Source: Pedobacter jeongneungensis
Lineage (GTDB): Bacteria > Bacteroidota > Bacteroidia > Sphingobacteriales > Sphingobacteriaceae
NCBI RefSeq assembly: GCF_000633455.1
Contig: NZ_AYMG01000001.1
Coordinates: 548,660-612,659 of the forward strand
Direction of reading: 5' to 3'
DNA length: 64,000 bases
The notes under the pieces were generated by a model. The model had not been told where the DNA came from. It worked only from the letters and a program-made list of their open reading frames with translations, and did no database searches. Both the position numbers and the translations under genes were made by a program. Position 1 is the stretch's first letter. Each line of letters begins with the position of its first letter. Below are positions 51,176 through 60,670 of the stretch, piece by piece.

Positions 51176-52846
51176 ATGAAAAAGATAATTTACCTTCTCT
51201 TCCTCTCTTTATCGCTATACTCATTTGGCCAGGAAAAAAAACATACTTTCTTAAATGAAGCCAATGGTAATTCAATGTTATATGGTATAACCACTCCAAA
51301 TTCAAACTGTCCTGTATTGCTTCGGGTTAATGATAGAACCAAGTGGAATTCGTTCGGTAATCCTGAATCAAGTGACCCTCTTAAAAATAATGTTTTTCTC
51401 GGGCAAGCGGAAAATATACATCTGGAGATGAGGATACACAAAGACAGCCTAAAATATTATAGATATTCGATTATAGAAAATGACAGTGTTTTTCTCGTAG
51501 ATGACGCCGTTCTAAGTACAATAGATTTTAAATGGAATAATCGGAGTGATTTCCCTGATTATTTCACAATGAGTTTAGGCGATTATAATGTAATTGGCAA
51601 AGATATTACTGTCAAAGTATACAAAATGCCGCAAAAATTCAAAGTAAGCACAGTAATAATTCGTAATAAACCACTTTTAATACCTAAAATACTAAATAAG
51701 ACAATCTTTTTATCTTCTATTAATACTCAGGGCTTATCCGCTAGAGAAATGATAGATCTAGTTATGAAAAAAGGAAAACAAGCTTATTCTTTTAAAAAAT
51801 TACCATTTGAAGATAGGGATACAATTGTTGTTAATGATTGTATACAAAGCATGTTAATAGGTATCAATAATACTGGGGTTGATTTTATTTACAAGGTAAA
51901 AATCATCAGATATGGTAATGATTATCCTGAAGAAACTGTTTTAACAACTAACAATTGGCAAAATTCAAAAATACTAATCGATGCCGAATATTTTAAAAAA
52001 ACAGGGACATATTTAGTTACAATTGCGCCTGAAATTTACAGATCAATGGATTTGCCGAGAGGTGTAAGTTGGACGCCACCAGGATCATCATTTGGGTTTA
52101 CAGTTGTTGAAAAAAAGGAAAATTTTTTTACATCTAAAGATTTTTTAAAAGGGATTATAATTGGAGGTTTTTTCGGTCTAATATCCGTTCTGATCCTGAA
52201 TAACCGAAAAAAAAGTGCAGCCAGGATACTTGCTCAAAAATCGCAGGAAAAAGAAATCGCCAAACTCCAGTTAGATTCCGTACGTTCACAGTTAAATCCA
52301 CACTTCTTGTTCAATGCATTAGCAGGCATCCAAAACCTGATGAACAAAAACGAAATCGATAATGCCAACCGTTACCTTAGCAAATTTGCCCGTTTAACCA
52401 GAAATGTTTTAGATCATAAAGAACTCATCAGTTTAACATCAGAAAAAACGTTATTAGATGATTATTTGCAGATGGAGCAGTTACGTTTTGGTTTTCAGTA
52501 CAATATTAGTGCTTCACCTGATCTGGATGTAGAAAATATAGAAATTCCGGCTATGCTTTTACAGCCTTTTGTAGAAAATGCGGTAAAATACGGTATCTCC
52601 GAAAAAGGAAATGATGGCAAGATCGAAATCAGTTTTACAAAAGAAGGAACAGACTTGGTTTTGAGTGTGAAAGATAATGGCGATGGCTTCGATACTGCAA
52701 AAGATTATACAGGTTTGGGTTTGGCATTGACCAAAAACAGAATATCTTTACTCAATTCGATTTATAAAGAAACCCCGTTTTTATTGGATATGAAAGCAGA
52801 CGCAAAAGGAACTTTAATTCAGATCACAATTAATCAATGGTTATAA
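51176..52846 (+). CDS. LytS-type sensor histidine kinase
   Basis: A 556-aa protein: signal peptide 1-18 (ending SFG), a large periplasmic sensor domain of unknown type (about 20-320), one membrane helix at about 323-342 (GIIIGGFFGLISVLILN) and a His_kinase/HATPase module. The phospho-accepting His lies in the QLNPHFLFNALAGIQ motif of the LytS/YehU group (about residue 378), and the ATPase part has PAMLLQPFVENAVKYG and DNGDGF. The response regulator gene follows after 1 bp. The periplasmic part is more AT-rich than the kinase part, suggesting that it evolves faster or was exchanged. Confidence 0.9.
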   Translation: MKKIIYLLFLSLSLYSFGQEKKHTFLNEANGNSMLYGITTPNSNCPVLLRVNDRTKWNSFGNPESSDPLKNNVFLGQAENIHLEMRIHKDSLKYYRYSIIENDSVFLVDDAVLSTIDFKWNNRSDFPDYFTMSLGDYNVIGKDITVKVYKMPQKFKVSTVIIRNKPLLIPKILNKTIFLSSINTQGLSAREMIDLVMKKGKQAYSFKKLPFEDRDTIVVNDCIQSMLIGINNTGVDFIYKVKIIRYGNDYPEETVLTTNNWQNSKILIDAEYFKKTGTYLVTIAPEIYRSMDLPRGVSWTPPGSSFGFTVVEKKENFFTSKDFLKGIIIGGFFGLISVLILNNRKKSAARILAQKSQEKEIAKLQLDSVRSQLNPHFLFNALAGIQNLMNKNEIDNANRYLSKFARLTRNVLDHKELISLTSEKTLLDDYLQMEQLRFGFQYNISASPDLDVENIEIPAMLLQPFVENAVKYGISEKGNDGKIEISFTKEGTDLVLSVKDNGDGFDTAKDYTGLGLALTKNRISLLNSIYKETPFLLDMKADAKGTLIQITINQWL

Positions 52847-52847
52847 A

Positions 52848-53591
52848 ATGAGGGCAGTTTTAGTAGACGATGAAGTAGCCAATTTAGAAAATCTAAAGAT
52901 TTTACTAAATAAACATTGTCCGAATATTAAAGTGGTAGCCAGTGCAGCCAATGTTGACGAGGCTTTTACACAGGTTAACCTTCATCATCCCGACCTGCTT
53001 TTTCTGGATATCCAGATGGGTAAAACAACTGGATTCGATTTATTAAATCAGCTTACTGAAAAAACTTTCGAAGTGGTATTTGTAACCGCTTACGATAATT
53101 ATGGCATCCAGGCAGTAAAATTTGCCGCTCTGGATTATCTGCTTAAACCGGTTGATCCAGAAGAATTGAAAGCTGCGGTAGAAAAAGCTGAAATCAGGTT
53201 CAGGAATAAAATAAATGGAGAACAGCTTAATTTTTTGTTGAGCCAAATTAAAAAGAGTGAACAAAGCAGTCCGAAAATTGCCTTGCCCCAACAGCACGAA
53301 ATCCGTTATGTTTCGGTTGATGATATTGTGCGCTGCGTAGCCGATAATACCTACACGTTTTTCTTTTTAAGTAATGGTGATAAAATCCTGATTTCGAAAC
53401 CGCTAAAAGAATATTCAGATCTGCTTAAACCACAAGGTTTTGTAAGGGCACACCAAAGTCACCTGGTAAACCCCAATTTTGTAAAAAGCTGGCTAAAAGA
53501 AGATGGTGGAACGCTTTTAATGGATAATGGCGATAAAATCCCGGTAAGTAAACCAAACAGAGAAATGGTTAAAGAGGTATTGGGGAAATAG
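52848..53591 (+). CDS. LytTR response regulator
   Basis: A 247-aa regulator: receiver domain 1-118 (LVDDE at 4-8, phospho-acceptor Asp in LLFLDIQMG near residue 55, switch Thr in FVTAYDN and Lys in LLKPVD), then a LytTR DNA-binding domain at about 143-247. It is the partner of the adjacent LytS-type kinase, with 1 bp between the genes. The final hundred residues, with KEYSDLLKPQGFVRAHQSHL, are nearly identical to the C-terminus of the membrane protein at 54119, so both may bind the same DNA sites. Confidence 0.92.
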   Translation: MRAVLVDDEVANLENLKILLNKHCPNIKVVASAANVDEAFTQVNLHHPDLLFLDIQMGKTTGFDLLNQLTEKTFEVVFVTAYDNYGIQAVKFAALDYLLKPVDPEELKAAVEKAEIRFRNKINGEQLNFLLSQIKKSEQSSPKIALPQQHEIRYVSVDDIVRCVADNTYTFFFLSNGDKILISKPLKEYSDLLKPQGFVRAHQSHLVNPNFVKSWLKEDGGTLLMDNGDKIPVSKPNREMVKEVLGK

Positions 53592-53928
53592 TTTAAAACT
53601 ACGAGATTAATTAACTGCCCCACTAGATACACTCAGGCGACTTAGGTGGTTAATATTATTTAGAAAAGCAAGGTTTGGTGCTTTTAGGTTATGAAAGTCC
53701 CGCTATCCGCTTCAAAGCCTTGGCTCGTTCCTCGCCTGCGGGTTTTACGCTGCTATCGGGTTTATTAAACGAAAGTCAGCTGTTTTTAACATCCAAACCT
53801 GCAAGGTTTAATAAATATAATACTAAAAGCTTAGTACTTAATCCTCATCAGAGCCTACCCAATACTCAATATTGGTTTTTAAATGTGTAGCGTGTAATTA
53901 CTTTCGTTAAACACTTAAATCAATCAAC
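53592..53928. repeat. Gap with dispersed repeat (CCCGCTATCCGCTTCAAAGCC type)
   Basis: 337 bp. At about 53697-53765 the sequence CCCGCTATCCGCTTCAAAGC, followed by CTCGTTCCTCGCCTGCGGG and a GCTGCTATCGGG end, is a dispersed repeat with partial inverted symmetry, similar in words to 47690-47760. A frame of 71 codons across it is a by-product of the repeat rather than a gene. Confidence 0.6.
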
Positions 53929-54129
53929 ATGAAACAGTTATTATTTTTATTCTTTTTTGTTATTTCTTTTGGCCTACAGGTTACCTATGCTGGATTTTTG
54001 AATCTTGGTGCTGCAGAAATAATCATGCTTTTAGTAGTAGGCTTTTTTACCTTAGCCTTTGTTGGAGTGGTTCTTTTTTTATGTTTATATTTAGCAAAAC
54101 GCGCTAAAACCGCTAAACATGAGAAATAA
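53929..54129 (+). CDS. Small two-helix membrane protein (66 aa)
   Basis: A 66-aa protein with a signal-like first segment (residues 1-21, ending VTYA) and a second membrane helix (AEIIMLLVVGFFTLAFVGVV, then LFLCLYLA) with a basic C-terminal tail. The NLGAAEIIMLLV motif recurs as NMGSAEIIMLLV in the next gene, whose ATG lies inside its 3' end (11-bp overlap). It seems to be a truncated paralog of the membrane part of that LytTR protein. Possible role: hetero-oligomer partner that modulates the tethered regulator. No family recognised. Confidence 0.65.
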   Translation: MKQLLFLFFFVISFGLQVTYAGFLNLGAAEIIMLLVVGFFTLAFVGVVLFLCLYLAKRAKTAKHEK

Positions 54130-54736
54130 AATAATCTTCGGATTTGCTTTTATACTTGCTTATAGCATTCAGACTGCCCATGCGGAATTTGTAAATATGG
54201 GGAGTGCAGAGATCATCATGCTTTTGGTAGCTGGCCTGCTCTTTTTCGGCTTTTTTGGAGGCATTTTTATGCTGATCTACTTTTTGATCAGGCGAAACCG
54301 TTCCCAGCCTCAAATAGCACCGAATACTGTTGCCATCAATTTTGCACCTCCAACAGCTTATCAAAATCCACTGGTGGATGAAAATACGGATAAGAAAGAA
54401 CCCATTAGGATAAATGGTAGGATTGCTTTGCCTCAACAGAACGAAATCAGGTACGTTAACACTGATGAAATTATAAGGTGCGAAGCTGATAATAACTATA
54501 CCAACTTCTTTTTCAGAGGGGGAGATAAACTGCTCATTTCAAAATCGTTAAAAGAATATTCAGACTTACTTAAACCACAAGGTTTTGTTCGGGCTCACCA
54601 AAGTCACCTGGTGAATCCGAAATTTGTAAAAAGCTGGCTAAAAGAAGATGGCGGAACACTGTTGTTGGATAATGGCGATAAAATCCCCGTATCTAAACCA
54701 AACAGGGAAATGGTAAAAGAGGTATTGGGGAAATAA
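54119..54736 (+). CDS. Membrane-anchored LytTR regulator
   Basis: A 205-aa protein: a signal-like segment 1-21 (ending TAHA), a membrane helix at about 29-55 (AEIIMLLVAGLLFFGFFGGI), a linker, and a LytTR DNA-binding domain at about 105-205. This domain starts IALPQQNEIRYVNTDEIIRC and ends KPNREMVKEVLGK, nearly the same as in the response regulator at 52848. It has no receiver domain. The DNA-binding part would be on the cytoplasmic side of the membrane. It may compete for, or sequester, the sites of the soluble regulator. Confidence 0.82.
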   Translation: MRNKIIFGFAFILAYSIQTAHAEFVNMGSAEIIMLLVAGLLFFGFFGGIFMLIYFLIRRNRSQPQIAPNTVAINFAPPTAYQNPLVDENTDKKEPIRINGRIALPQQNEIRYVNTDEIIRCEADNNYTNFFFRGGDKLLISKSLKEYSDLLKPQGFVRAHQSHLVNPKFVKSWLKEDGGTLLLDNGDKIPVSKPNREMVKEVLGK

Positions 54737-54752
54737 CTTTTCAAAATAATTA

Positions 54753-54842
54753 CGTCATTGCGAGGCACGAAGCAATCTTAAAGCACTCGCATGTAGCGAT
54801 CGTTGTAAGATTGCTTCGTCGTTCCTCCTCGCAATGACGAAT
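54753..54842. repeat. Dispersed palindromic repeat pair, including copy 2 of the 42835 element
   Basis: CGTCATTGCGAGGCACGAAGCAATCTTA at 54753-54780 (split here: CGTCATTGCGAGG, CACGAAGCAATCTTA) faces its near-inverse at 54806-54840, with a 25-bp spacer. The right arm is identical over 35 bp to 42835-42869. The structure lies between the LytTR gene and hisS and could also act as terminator of the former. Confidence 0.8.
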
Positions 54843-54882
54843 CTTTGTTTTTTAAACATTACATTTTTGTACTTTTGCGGCT

Positions 54883-56274
54883 ATGTCAGTTATTAAACCC
54901 TCATTAGCAAAAGGTACCCGCGATTTTTCTCCGGTTGAAATGGTAAAACGGAATTTTATTTATGATACCGTTAAAACGGTTTTCAGAAAATATGGATACG
55001 CTGAAATCCAGACCCCAAGTTTTGAAAACCTTTCTACTTTAACTGGAAAGTATGGCGATGAAGGCGATAAACTGATTTTTAAAATTTTAAATAGTGGAGA
55101 GTACCTTAAGGATCCAAAAAAGAAATCGTTCGATTTTGCTGAAGAAGATAACAGCAATAAGCTAATCCCTTTAATTTCTGAAAAAGCCTTGCGTTACGAT
55201 TTAACAGTGCCATTTGCGCGTTATGTAGTGATGCACCAGCACGAAATTACCTTGCCTTTTAAACGTTTTCAGGTGCAGCCGGTTTGGCGTGCCGATCGTC
55301 CCCAAAAAGGCAGGTACCGCGAGTTTTATCAATGTGATGTAGATGTGGTAGGTTCAGAAAGTTTACTGAACGAAGCTGAATTTATTTTAATCTACAACGA
55401 AGCTTTAAGCAAATTAGGCTTAAAAGATTTCAGCATAAAAATTAATAACCGTAAAATTTTATCGGGTATTGCCGAAATCATTGGTAAACCTGATTTAATT
55501 ATTGATATGACAGTTGCCATCGATAAACTGGATAAAATCGGTTTAGATGGGGTAAGTAAAGAATTGTTGGAGCGTGGTTTTACCGAAACTGATTTGGAAA
55601 AACTCCGTCCGGTGATTTTATTGGAAGGTACCAACGAAGAAAAACTGGCCAGCCTGAAAGAAGTTTTAGCCCAATCCGAAACCGGTTTAAAAGGTGTTGC
55701 CGAAATTGAACAGGTTTTTGAATATGTAGATAGCCTGATTTCTTATGGTTTGCCGTTAGTTGCCAAATTAGAGCTGGATATTACTTTGGCCCGTGGTTTA
55801 AATTACTATACTGGCTGTATTTTCGAGGTTAAAACCAACGAAGTAGCCATGGGCAGCATTGGCGGCGGTGGCCGTTATGATGATTTAACCGGCATGTTCG
55901 GGTTGAAAGACTTAACCGGTGTGGGTGTTTCTTTTGGTGCCGACCGCATTTATGATGTATTGGAAGAACTGAACCTTTTTCCTGCTTCAGCAGAAGTTGG
56001 AACCAAGGTATTGATCAGTAATTTCGATGCTGAAGCTGAAAAATATGCCTTGCCGATTGTTCAACAATTTAGAAACGCGGGTATATCTGCAGAGTTATAC
56101 CCAAGTTCGGCAAAACTGAAAAAACAAATGGCCTATGCCGATGCCAAAAATATCCCTTACGTTATTTTAATCGGGGGCGATGAAATTGCCAGTGGAGAAC
56201 TTACCTTAAAAGATATGCAAAGCGGAGAGCAGAAAAAACTGACTATTTTAGGTATACTGGAGTTGTTGAAATAG
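54883..56274 (+). CDS. hisS: Histidine--tRNA ligase
   Basis: A 463-aa class II synthetase. Motif 1 lies in FRKYGYAEIQTPSFE, motif 2 in FQVQPVWRADRPQKGRYREF, and the histidine-binding blocks are LARGLNYYTG (HisA-type) and IGGGGRYDDLTGMFG (motif 3 side). The C-terminal anticodon-binding domain starts near residue 365 (KVLISNFDAEAEKYAL). It charges tRNA-His. There is an insertion of about 30 residues after motif 1 (DPKKKSFDFAEEDNS), common in Bacteroidetes HisS. Its link to the hut genes in this window is accidental. Confidence 0.96.
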   Translation: MSVIKPSLAKGTRDFSPVEMVKRNFIYDTVKTVFRKYGYAEIQTPSFENLSTLTGKYGDEGDKLIFKILNSGEYLKDPKKKSFDFAEEDNSNKLIPLISEKALRYDLTVPFARYVVMHQHEITLPFKRFQVQPVWRADRPQKGRYREFYQCDVDVVGSESLLNEAEFILIYNEALSKLGLKDFSIKINNRKILSGIAEIIGKPDLIIDMTVAIDKLDKIGLDGVSKELLERGFTETDLEKLRPVILLEGTNEEKLASLKEVLAQSETGLKGVAEIEQVFEYVDSLISYGLPLVAKLELDITLARGLNYYTGCIFEVKTNEVAMGSIGGGGRYDDLTGMFGLKDLTGVGVSFGADRIYDVLEELNLFPASAEVGTKVLISNFDAEAEKYALPIVQQFRNAGISAELYPSSAKLKKQMAYADAKNIPYVILIGGDEIASGELTLKDMQSGEQKKLTILGILELLK

Positions 56275-56392
56275 AAGTTTAATTAACCACAGAGATCACT
56301 GAGTTTTCACGGAGTAAACAGAGCAATTTTAGTTGCTTAAAAATTTACTCAGTGTGCTCTGTGCCTCTTCTCTGTTGCCTCTGTGGTTAAAT
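56275..56392. repeat. Dispersed inverted repeat (ACCACAGAG...CTCTGTGGT)
   Basis: AACCACAGAGATCACTGAGT at 56284 is mirrored by CAGTGTGCTCTGTGCCTC and CCTCTGTGGTTAA at 56350-56390, forming a roughly 100-bp imperfect hairpin between two convergent genes. Related words occur at 36130-36350 and 58755-58800. Confidence 0.7.
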
Positions 56393-57124
56393 TCATCGTC
56401 CAACCCGCAATAAAATCGGGAAATGAACATCTTTCTCTGCATCATCACCCCAGGCTTCTTTCAGCTCGGTAAACAAGTATTCCAACGGATTCCGATCGTT
56501 GGCTTTTTTGTAGTGTTGCAAGGAAGACCAGGTATTTAAATAGCCAATTAACTGGTTAAAATTCCAGGTGGTTTTGATCTGAAAATGTGGCGCAATTATT
56601 TCTTCAAAAGGGAAAGGAATGGTTTTATAGCCTTCTTCAATGTAGCGGCGTTCACTGTCCCAATATTTGCCTAATATATCTTCATAAAGCTTATGGATAA
56701 CTTTGTCTACTTTTTTATCGATAGACATAATTCCATAACCAATTACCGCAAAAAGTCCATCTGATTTTAATGTTCTTTTTACTTCTGCATAAAAGGCTTC
56801 AAAATTAAACCAGTGGATGGCCTGCGCTACCGTAATCAGATCAAAACTAGCATTGCCAGCCGATATTTGTTCTGCTGGTTCCACTTTGTAAGTGATATTT
56901 GGCAACTGTAAAGCATTTTTTAATTGATTTTCGCTAATGTCTGTCGCATAAACAGCACCGAAATGCTGCGCCAGTACACGTGCAACCTGACCATTCCCCG
57001 TGGCACAATCCCATGCCGTTTCCTTGTTTTTTACCAGGCCGAACAGATAATCGTAAAGTTCTTGTGGATAAGTTGGTCGGTATATGGCGTAATCGGCAGA
57101 TTGGGTAGAAAAGTTATCTTTCAT
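56393..57124 (-). CDS. Class I SAM-dependent methyltransferase
   Basis: A 243-aa product from the ATG at 57124 (MKDNFSTQSADYAIYRPTYP); the frame continues upstream to 57172, but homologs begin with this FS.qA..Y...RP.YP segment. The SAM motifs are AWDCATGNGQVARVLAQHF (about 38-56) and VYATDISENQL, then FDLITVAQAIHWFNFEAFY, which is typical for the Methyltransf_11 group related to yeast trans-aconitate methyltransferase-like proteins. The substrate is unknown. Confidence 0.85.
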   Translation of the reverse strand: MKDNFSTQSADYAIYRPTYPQELYDYLFGLVKNKETAWDCATGNGQVARVLAQHFGAVYATDISENQLKNALQLPNITYKVEPAEQISAGNASFDLITVAQAIHWFNFEAFYAEVKRTLKSDGLFAVIGYGIMSIDKKVDKVIHKLYEDILGKYWDSERRYIEEGYKTIPFPFEEIIAPHFQIKTTWNFNQLIGYLNTWSSLQHYKKANDRNPLEYLFTELKEAWGDDAEKDVHFPILLRVGR

Positions 57125-57269
57125 TTTTATTAATGATTGAATGTTGAATGACGCAAGGAATAGCGATGACAATAACTCCGCTCTTTCTTTATAAAATTAT
57201 TATATTTTTGATAAACAACTGGTGTTAATTTAAGTTTCATATTCGGCATGCAATCACTCATTCTATACT

Positions 57270-58568
57270 ATGGAAAAAACAATACAAAAAGACGAAATTA
57301 AGGATGTAGAATACCGGTTGAAATCTATTTTTGGTGGTTCCGTAGGCAATCTTGTTGAATGGTACGATTGGTATACCTATTCTGCTTTTGCGCTTTATTT
57401 TTCTCCTGCTTTTTTTCCAAACAGTAATCCAACCGCACAGTTATTGGATACCGCAGGCATTTTTGCCGTAGGGTTTTTAATGCGTCCTATTGGTGGCTGG
57501 CTATTTGGCAGTATCGCCGATAAATTGGGCAGGAAACGCTCGATGACACTCTCCGTACTCATCATGGCCGTTGGATCATTGATTATTGGCTTAACGCCGG
57601 GTTATAAACAAATTGGAATTGCTGCTCCGCTATTGTTAATTTTTGCAAGATTGATTCAGGGATTAAGTACCGGTGGCGAATATGGAACCTCTGCCACTTA
57701 CCTCAGCGAAATGGCCACCAAAAAACACCGGGGTTTTTATTCAAGTTTTCAGTATGTAACCCTAATCGGCGGGCAATTACTGGCTTTAGGCATCCAGTTG
57801 ATTTTACAGAATTGGTTGCTTACTCCCGCAGAACTACACGATTGGGGTTGGCGGATTCCCTTTTTTATTGGTGCTGTCCTCTCTTTTATTGCTTTGTATC
57901 TGCGTAGACATATCGATGAAACGGCAGCCTTTAAAAGTAAAAATGCGGATGACAAAAAAGGAGGTATCGCTGTCTTATTAAAATATCCAAAAGAAGTTTT
58001 TACGGTTGTAGGTTTAACCTTAGGAGGAACCATTGCCTTTTATACATTTAGCACCTACATGCAAAAATTTCTGGTCAATACTGTTCACCTCAGCAAAGAA
58101 ACCTCTACAACATTATCATTCATCTCTTTGCTGGTTTTTGCCATTATGCAACCATTATTTGGCTTGTTATCTGATAAAATCGGGCGAAAACCCTTGTTAA
58201 TCGGTTTTGGGGTATTGGGTACCCTATGTACTTATCCAATTTTAACAGGTTTAGCCAGCGAAACCAATACTACAATTATATTTTTATTGATGATCGGTGC
58301 TTTGATTATTGTAAGTGGCTACACAAGCATCAACGCGGTGGTAAAGGCAGAACTTTTTCCCGCAGAAATCAGGGCCTTGGGTGTTGGTTTGCCTTATGCC
58401 TTAACTGTTGCCATTTTCGGTGGAACGGCAGAATATTTAGCGCTGTGGTTTAAAAATATAGGGCACGAAAGTTACTTTTACTGGTACGTAACCGGCTGTA
58501 TTTTGATCTCACTGGTTTTGTACACCACCATGAAAGATACCAAACACCACTCGAAGATAGAGGATTAG
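57270..58568 (+). CDS. MFS transporter of the metabolite:H+ symporter (MHS) family
   Basis: A 432-aa transporter with twelve membrane segments. The MHS signature is strong: GNLVEWYDWYTYSAFALYFS (about 25-44), GGWLFGSIADKLGRKRSMTL with the RK loop of the superfamily, and GLSTGGEYGTSATYLSEMA (about 134-152). Members carry alpha-ketoglutarate, proline/betaine, citrate or shikimate with protons; KgtP is the closest in feel, but the substrate is not decided by these motifs. It is monocistronic, transcribed divergently from the methyltransferase. Confidence 0.9.
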   Translation: MEKTIQKDEIKDVEYRLKSIFGGSVGNLVEWYDWYTYSAFALYFSPAFFPNSNPTAQLLDTAGIFAVGFLMRPIGGWLFGSIADKLGRKRSMTLSVLIMAVGSLIIGLTPGYKQIGIAAPLLLIFARLIQGLSTGGEYGTSATYLSEMATKKHRGFYSSFQYVTLIGGQLLALGIQLILQNWLLTPAELHDWGWRIPFFIGAVLSFIALYLRRHIDETAAFKSKNADDKKGGIAVLLKYPKEVFTVVGLTLGGTIAFYTFSTYMQKFLVNTVHLSKETSTTLSFISLLVFAIMQPLFGLLSDKIGRKPLLIGFGVLGTLCTYPILTGLASETNTTIIFLLMIGALIIVSGYTSINAVVKAELFPAEIRALGVGLPYALTVAIFGGTAEYLALWFKNIGHESYFYWYVTGCILISLVLYTTMKDTKHHSKIED

Positions 58569-58821
58569 ATTTTTTGAAGCATGATTCGGTCGTGACGTCA
58601 TTCCCAACTTGATTGGGAATCGTAAAGGATGTCAAATAGTCAAATAGTCCTCGTTTGTGACGAGGATTATCGAAATCTGCATTTGTAATGCAAATAAGCA
58701 AACTAAATGGCGATAAAATCGCCATTCTCTACCATCCTCGTTACAAACGAGGACGATTAATCTCTGTGTCAATCAGTGCCTCCGTGGCAAATCTATCTTC
58801 AGTGGCAAAAAAGCTGCTTGT
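58569..58821. repeat. Nested inverted-repeat element (REP/MITE-like)
   Basis: Outer arms 58647-58667 and 58734-58754 are 21 bp with one mismatch (left arm GTCCTCGTTTGTGACGAGGAT). Between them is a second hairpin AATGGCGAT-AAA-ATCGCCATT at 58706-58726 and a GCATTTGTAATGC palindrome at 58679. A GTCATTCCCAACTTGATTGG repeat precedes at 58599, and CTCTGTG/CCTCCGTGG words follow. This is a compound of several dispersed repeat families. Confidence 0.78.
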
Positions 58822-59211
<390 letters not shown>

Positions 59212-59322
59212 TTAGAACTAAAGCATTCGTCCTTTTGTTTTAACTAAAGGATTTTATAATCCTGACATTTGGTTAGCAGATTATCGACTAACAAAATAAT
59301 CAATTTTTATATATTTACCATT

Positions 59323-60603
59323 ATGCAAAACCTGCCTCCTTTAGCCGAACGTATGCGCCCTCAAAATCTCGATGAATATGTTGGGCAAAAACATCTAGTA
59401 GGAGTGGGAGCGGTGTTGCGCAAAGCAATTGAAAGCAGTCAGCTGCCATCCATGATTTTCTGGGGCCCTCCGGGAGTAGGAAAAACCACATTAGCCTATA
59501 TTATTTCGCAGGCATTAGACCGCCCGTTTTTCAATTTAAGTGCCATTAACAGTGGGGTGAAAGATATCCGTGAGGTAATCGATCGGGCTGCACAGTTAAA
59601 AGACAGCTTTTTGGGTTTGCCCATTTTGTTTATTGATGAGATCCATCGTTTTAGTAAATCGCAACAGGATAGTTTGTTGGGAGCGGTAGAAAGAGGCCTG
59701 GTTACCCTAATCGGTGCCACGACCGAAAATCCGTCGTTTGAAGTTATTTCAGCTTTGCTTTCCCGTTGCCAGGTTTATATATTAAAATCCCTGACGGAAG
59801 AAGAGCTGGCTGGTTTGTTGCAAACGGCCATTAAAAAAGATCCCATTCTTGCTGAGAAGAAAATTTCGATAAAAGAACACGAAGCCTTAATCCGTTTATC
59901 TGGTGGCGATGCCCGGAAGCTTCTAAACGTACTCGAAATTGCCATTAATGGCATTGGTGGAAATAAAATCATTCTCACAAACGAGAATGTGCTGGCACAT
60001 GCACAGCAGAACCTCGCACTGTATGATAAAGCCGGAGAACAGCATTACGATATCATTTCAGCCTTTATTAAATCGATCCGTGGGAGCGATCCAAACGCAG
60101 CCGTTTATTGGTTGGCAAGGATGATAGAAGGTGGCGAAGATCCCTTATTTATCGCCCGCAGGTTATTGATTTTATCTTCAGAAGACATCGGCAATGCCAA
60201 CCCAAATGCACTTTTATTGGCTAATAACTGCTTTACGGCCGTAAATGTAATCGGTTACCCCGAAGCCCGGATTATTCTGTCACAATGTGTAACCTATCTG
60301 GCCAGTTCGCCAAAAAGCAATGCCTCTTACGAGGCCATTAACAAGGCACAAGCATTGGTTAAACAAACCGGGAATTTACCTGTACCCTTACATATTCGCA
60401 ATGCACCCACTAAACTGATGAAAAATATCGGTTATGGCAAAGATTACCAGTATTCGCATGGATATGAAGGTAATTTTTCGCCCCAGGAGTATTTTCCGGA
60501 TGAATTAAGCGGTACAAAACTCTACGATCCGGGTAAAAATGCGGCAGAAGAGAAACTGCGCGAAAAGCTAAGGCAAAACTGGAAAGACAAATACAAATAT
60601 TAG
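59323..60603 (+). CDS. rarA: Replication-associated recombination protein RarA (MgsA)
   Basis: A 426-aa AAA+ ATPase from the ATG at 59323 (MQNLPPLAERMRPQNLDEYV); the frame opens at 59269, but the family begins at this PLAeRmRP motif. Walker A GPPGVGKTT, Walker B LFIDEIHRFSKSQQD, sensor ATTENPSFEVISALLSRCQV, and the C-terminal tetramerisation part with RMIEGGEDPLFIARRLL and YPEARIILSQ. RarA acts at stalled replication forks and loads or remodels at single-strand gaps. The length matches E. coli RarA (447 aa) approximately. Confidence 0.94.
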   Translation: MQNLPPLAERMRPQNLDEYVGQKHLVGVGAVLRKAIESSQLPSMIFWGPPGVGKTTLAYIISQALDRPFFNLSAINSGVKDIREVIDRAAQLKDSFLGLPILFIDEIHRFSKSQQDSLLGAVERGLVTLIGATTENPSFEVISALLSRCQVYILKSLTEEELAGLLQTAIKKDPILAEKKISIKEHEALIRLSGGDARKLLNVLEIAINGIGGNKIILTNENVLAHAQQNLALYDKAGEQHYDIISAFIKSIRGSDPNAAVYWLARMIEGGEDPLFIARRLLILSSEDIGNANPNALLLANNCFTAVNVIGYPEARIILSQCVTYLASSPKSNASYEAINKAQALVKQTGNLPVPLHIRNAPTKLMKNIGYGKDYQYSHGYEGNFSPQEYFPDELSGTKLYDPGKNAAEEKLREKLRQNWKDKYKY

Positions 60604-60670
60604 TGTAACATTTTCTTCCAAATGCATACTAATAGGTATATTGACTAAAAATCAAACACCTAAACTAAAT

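Noticed and set aside
53675..53890. 71-codon frame in the gap after the LytTR regulator
   Set aside because: It runs through a dispersed palindromic repeat; the translation is repeat-derived.
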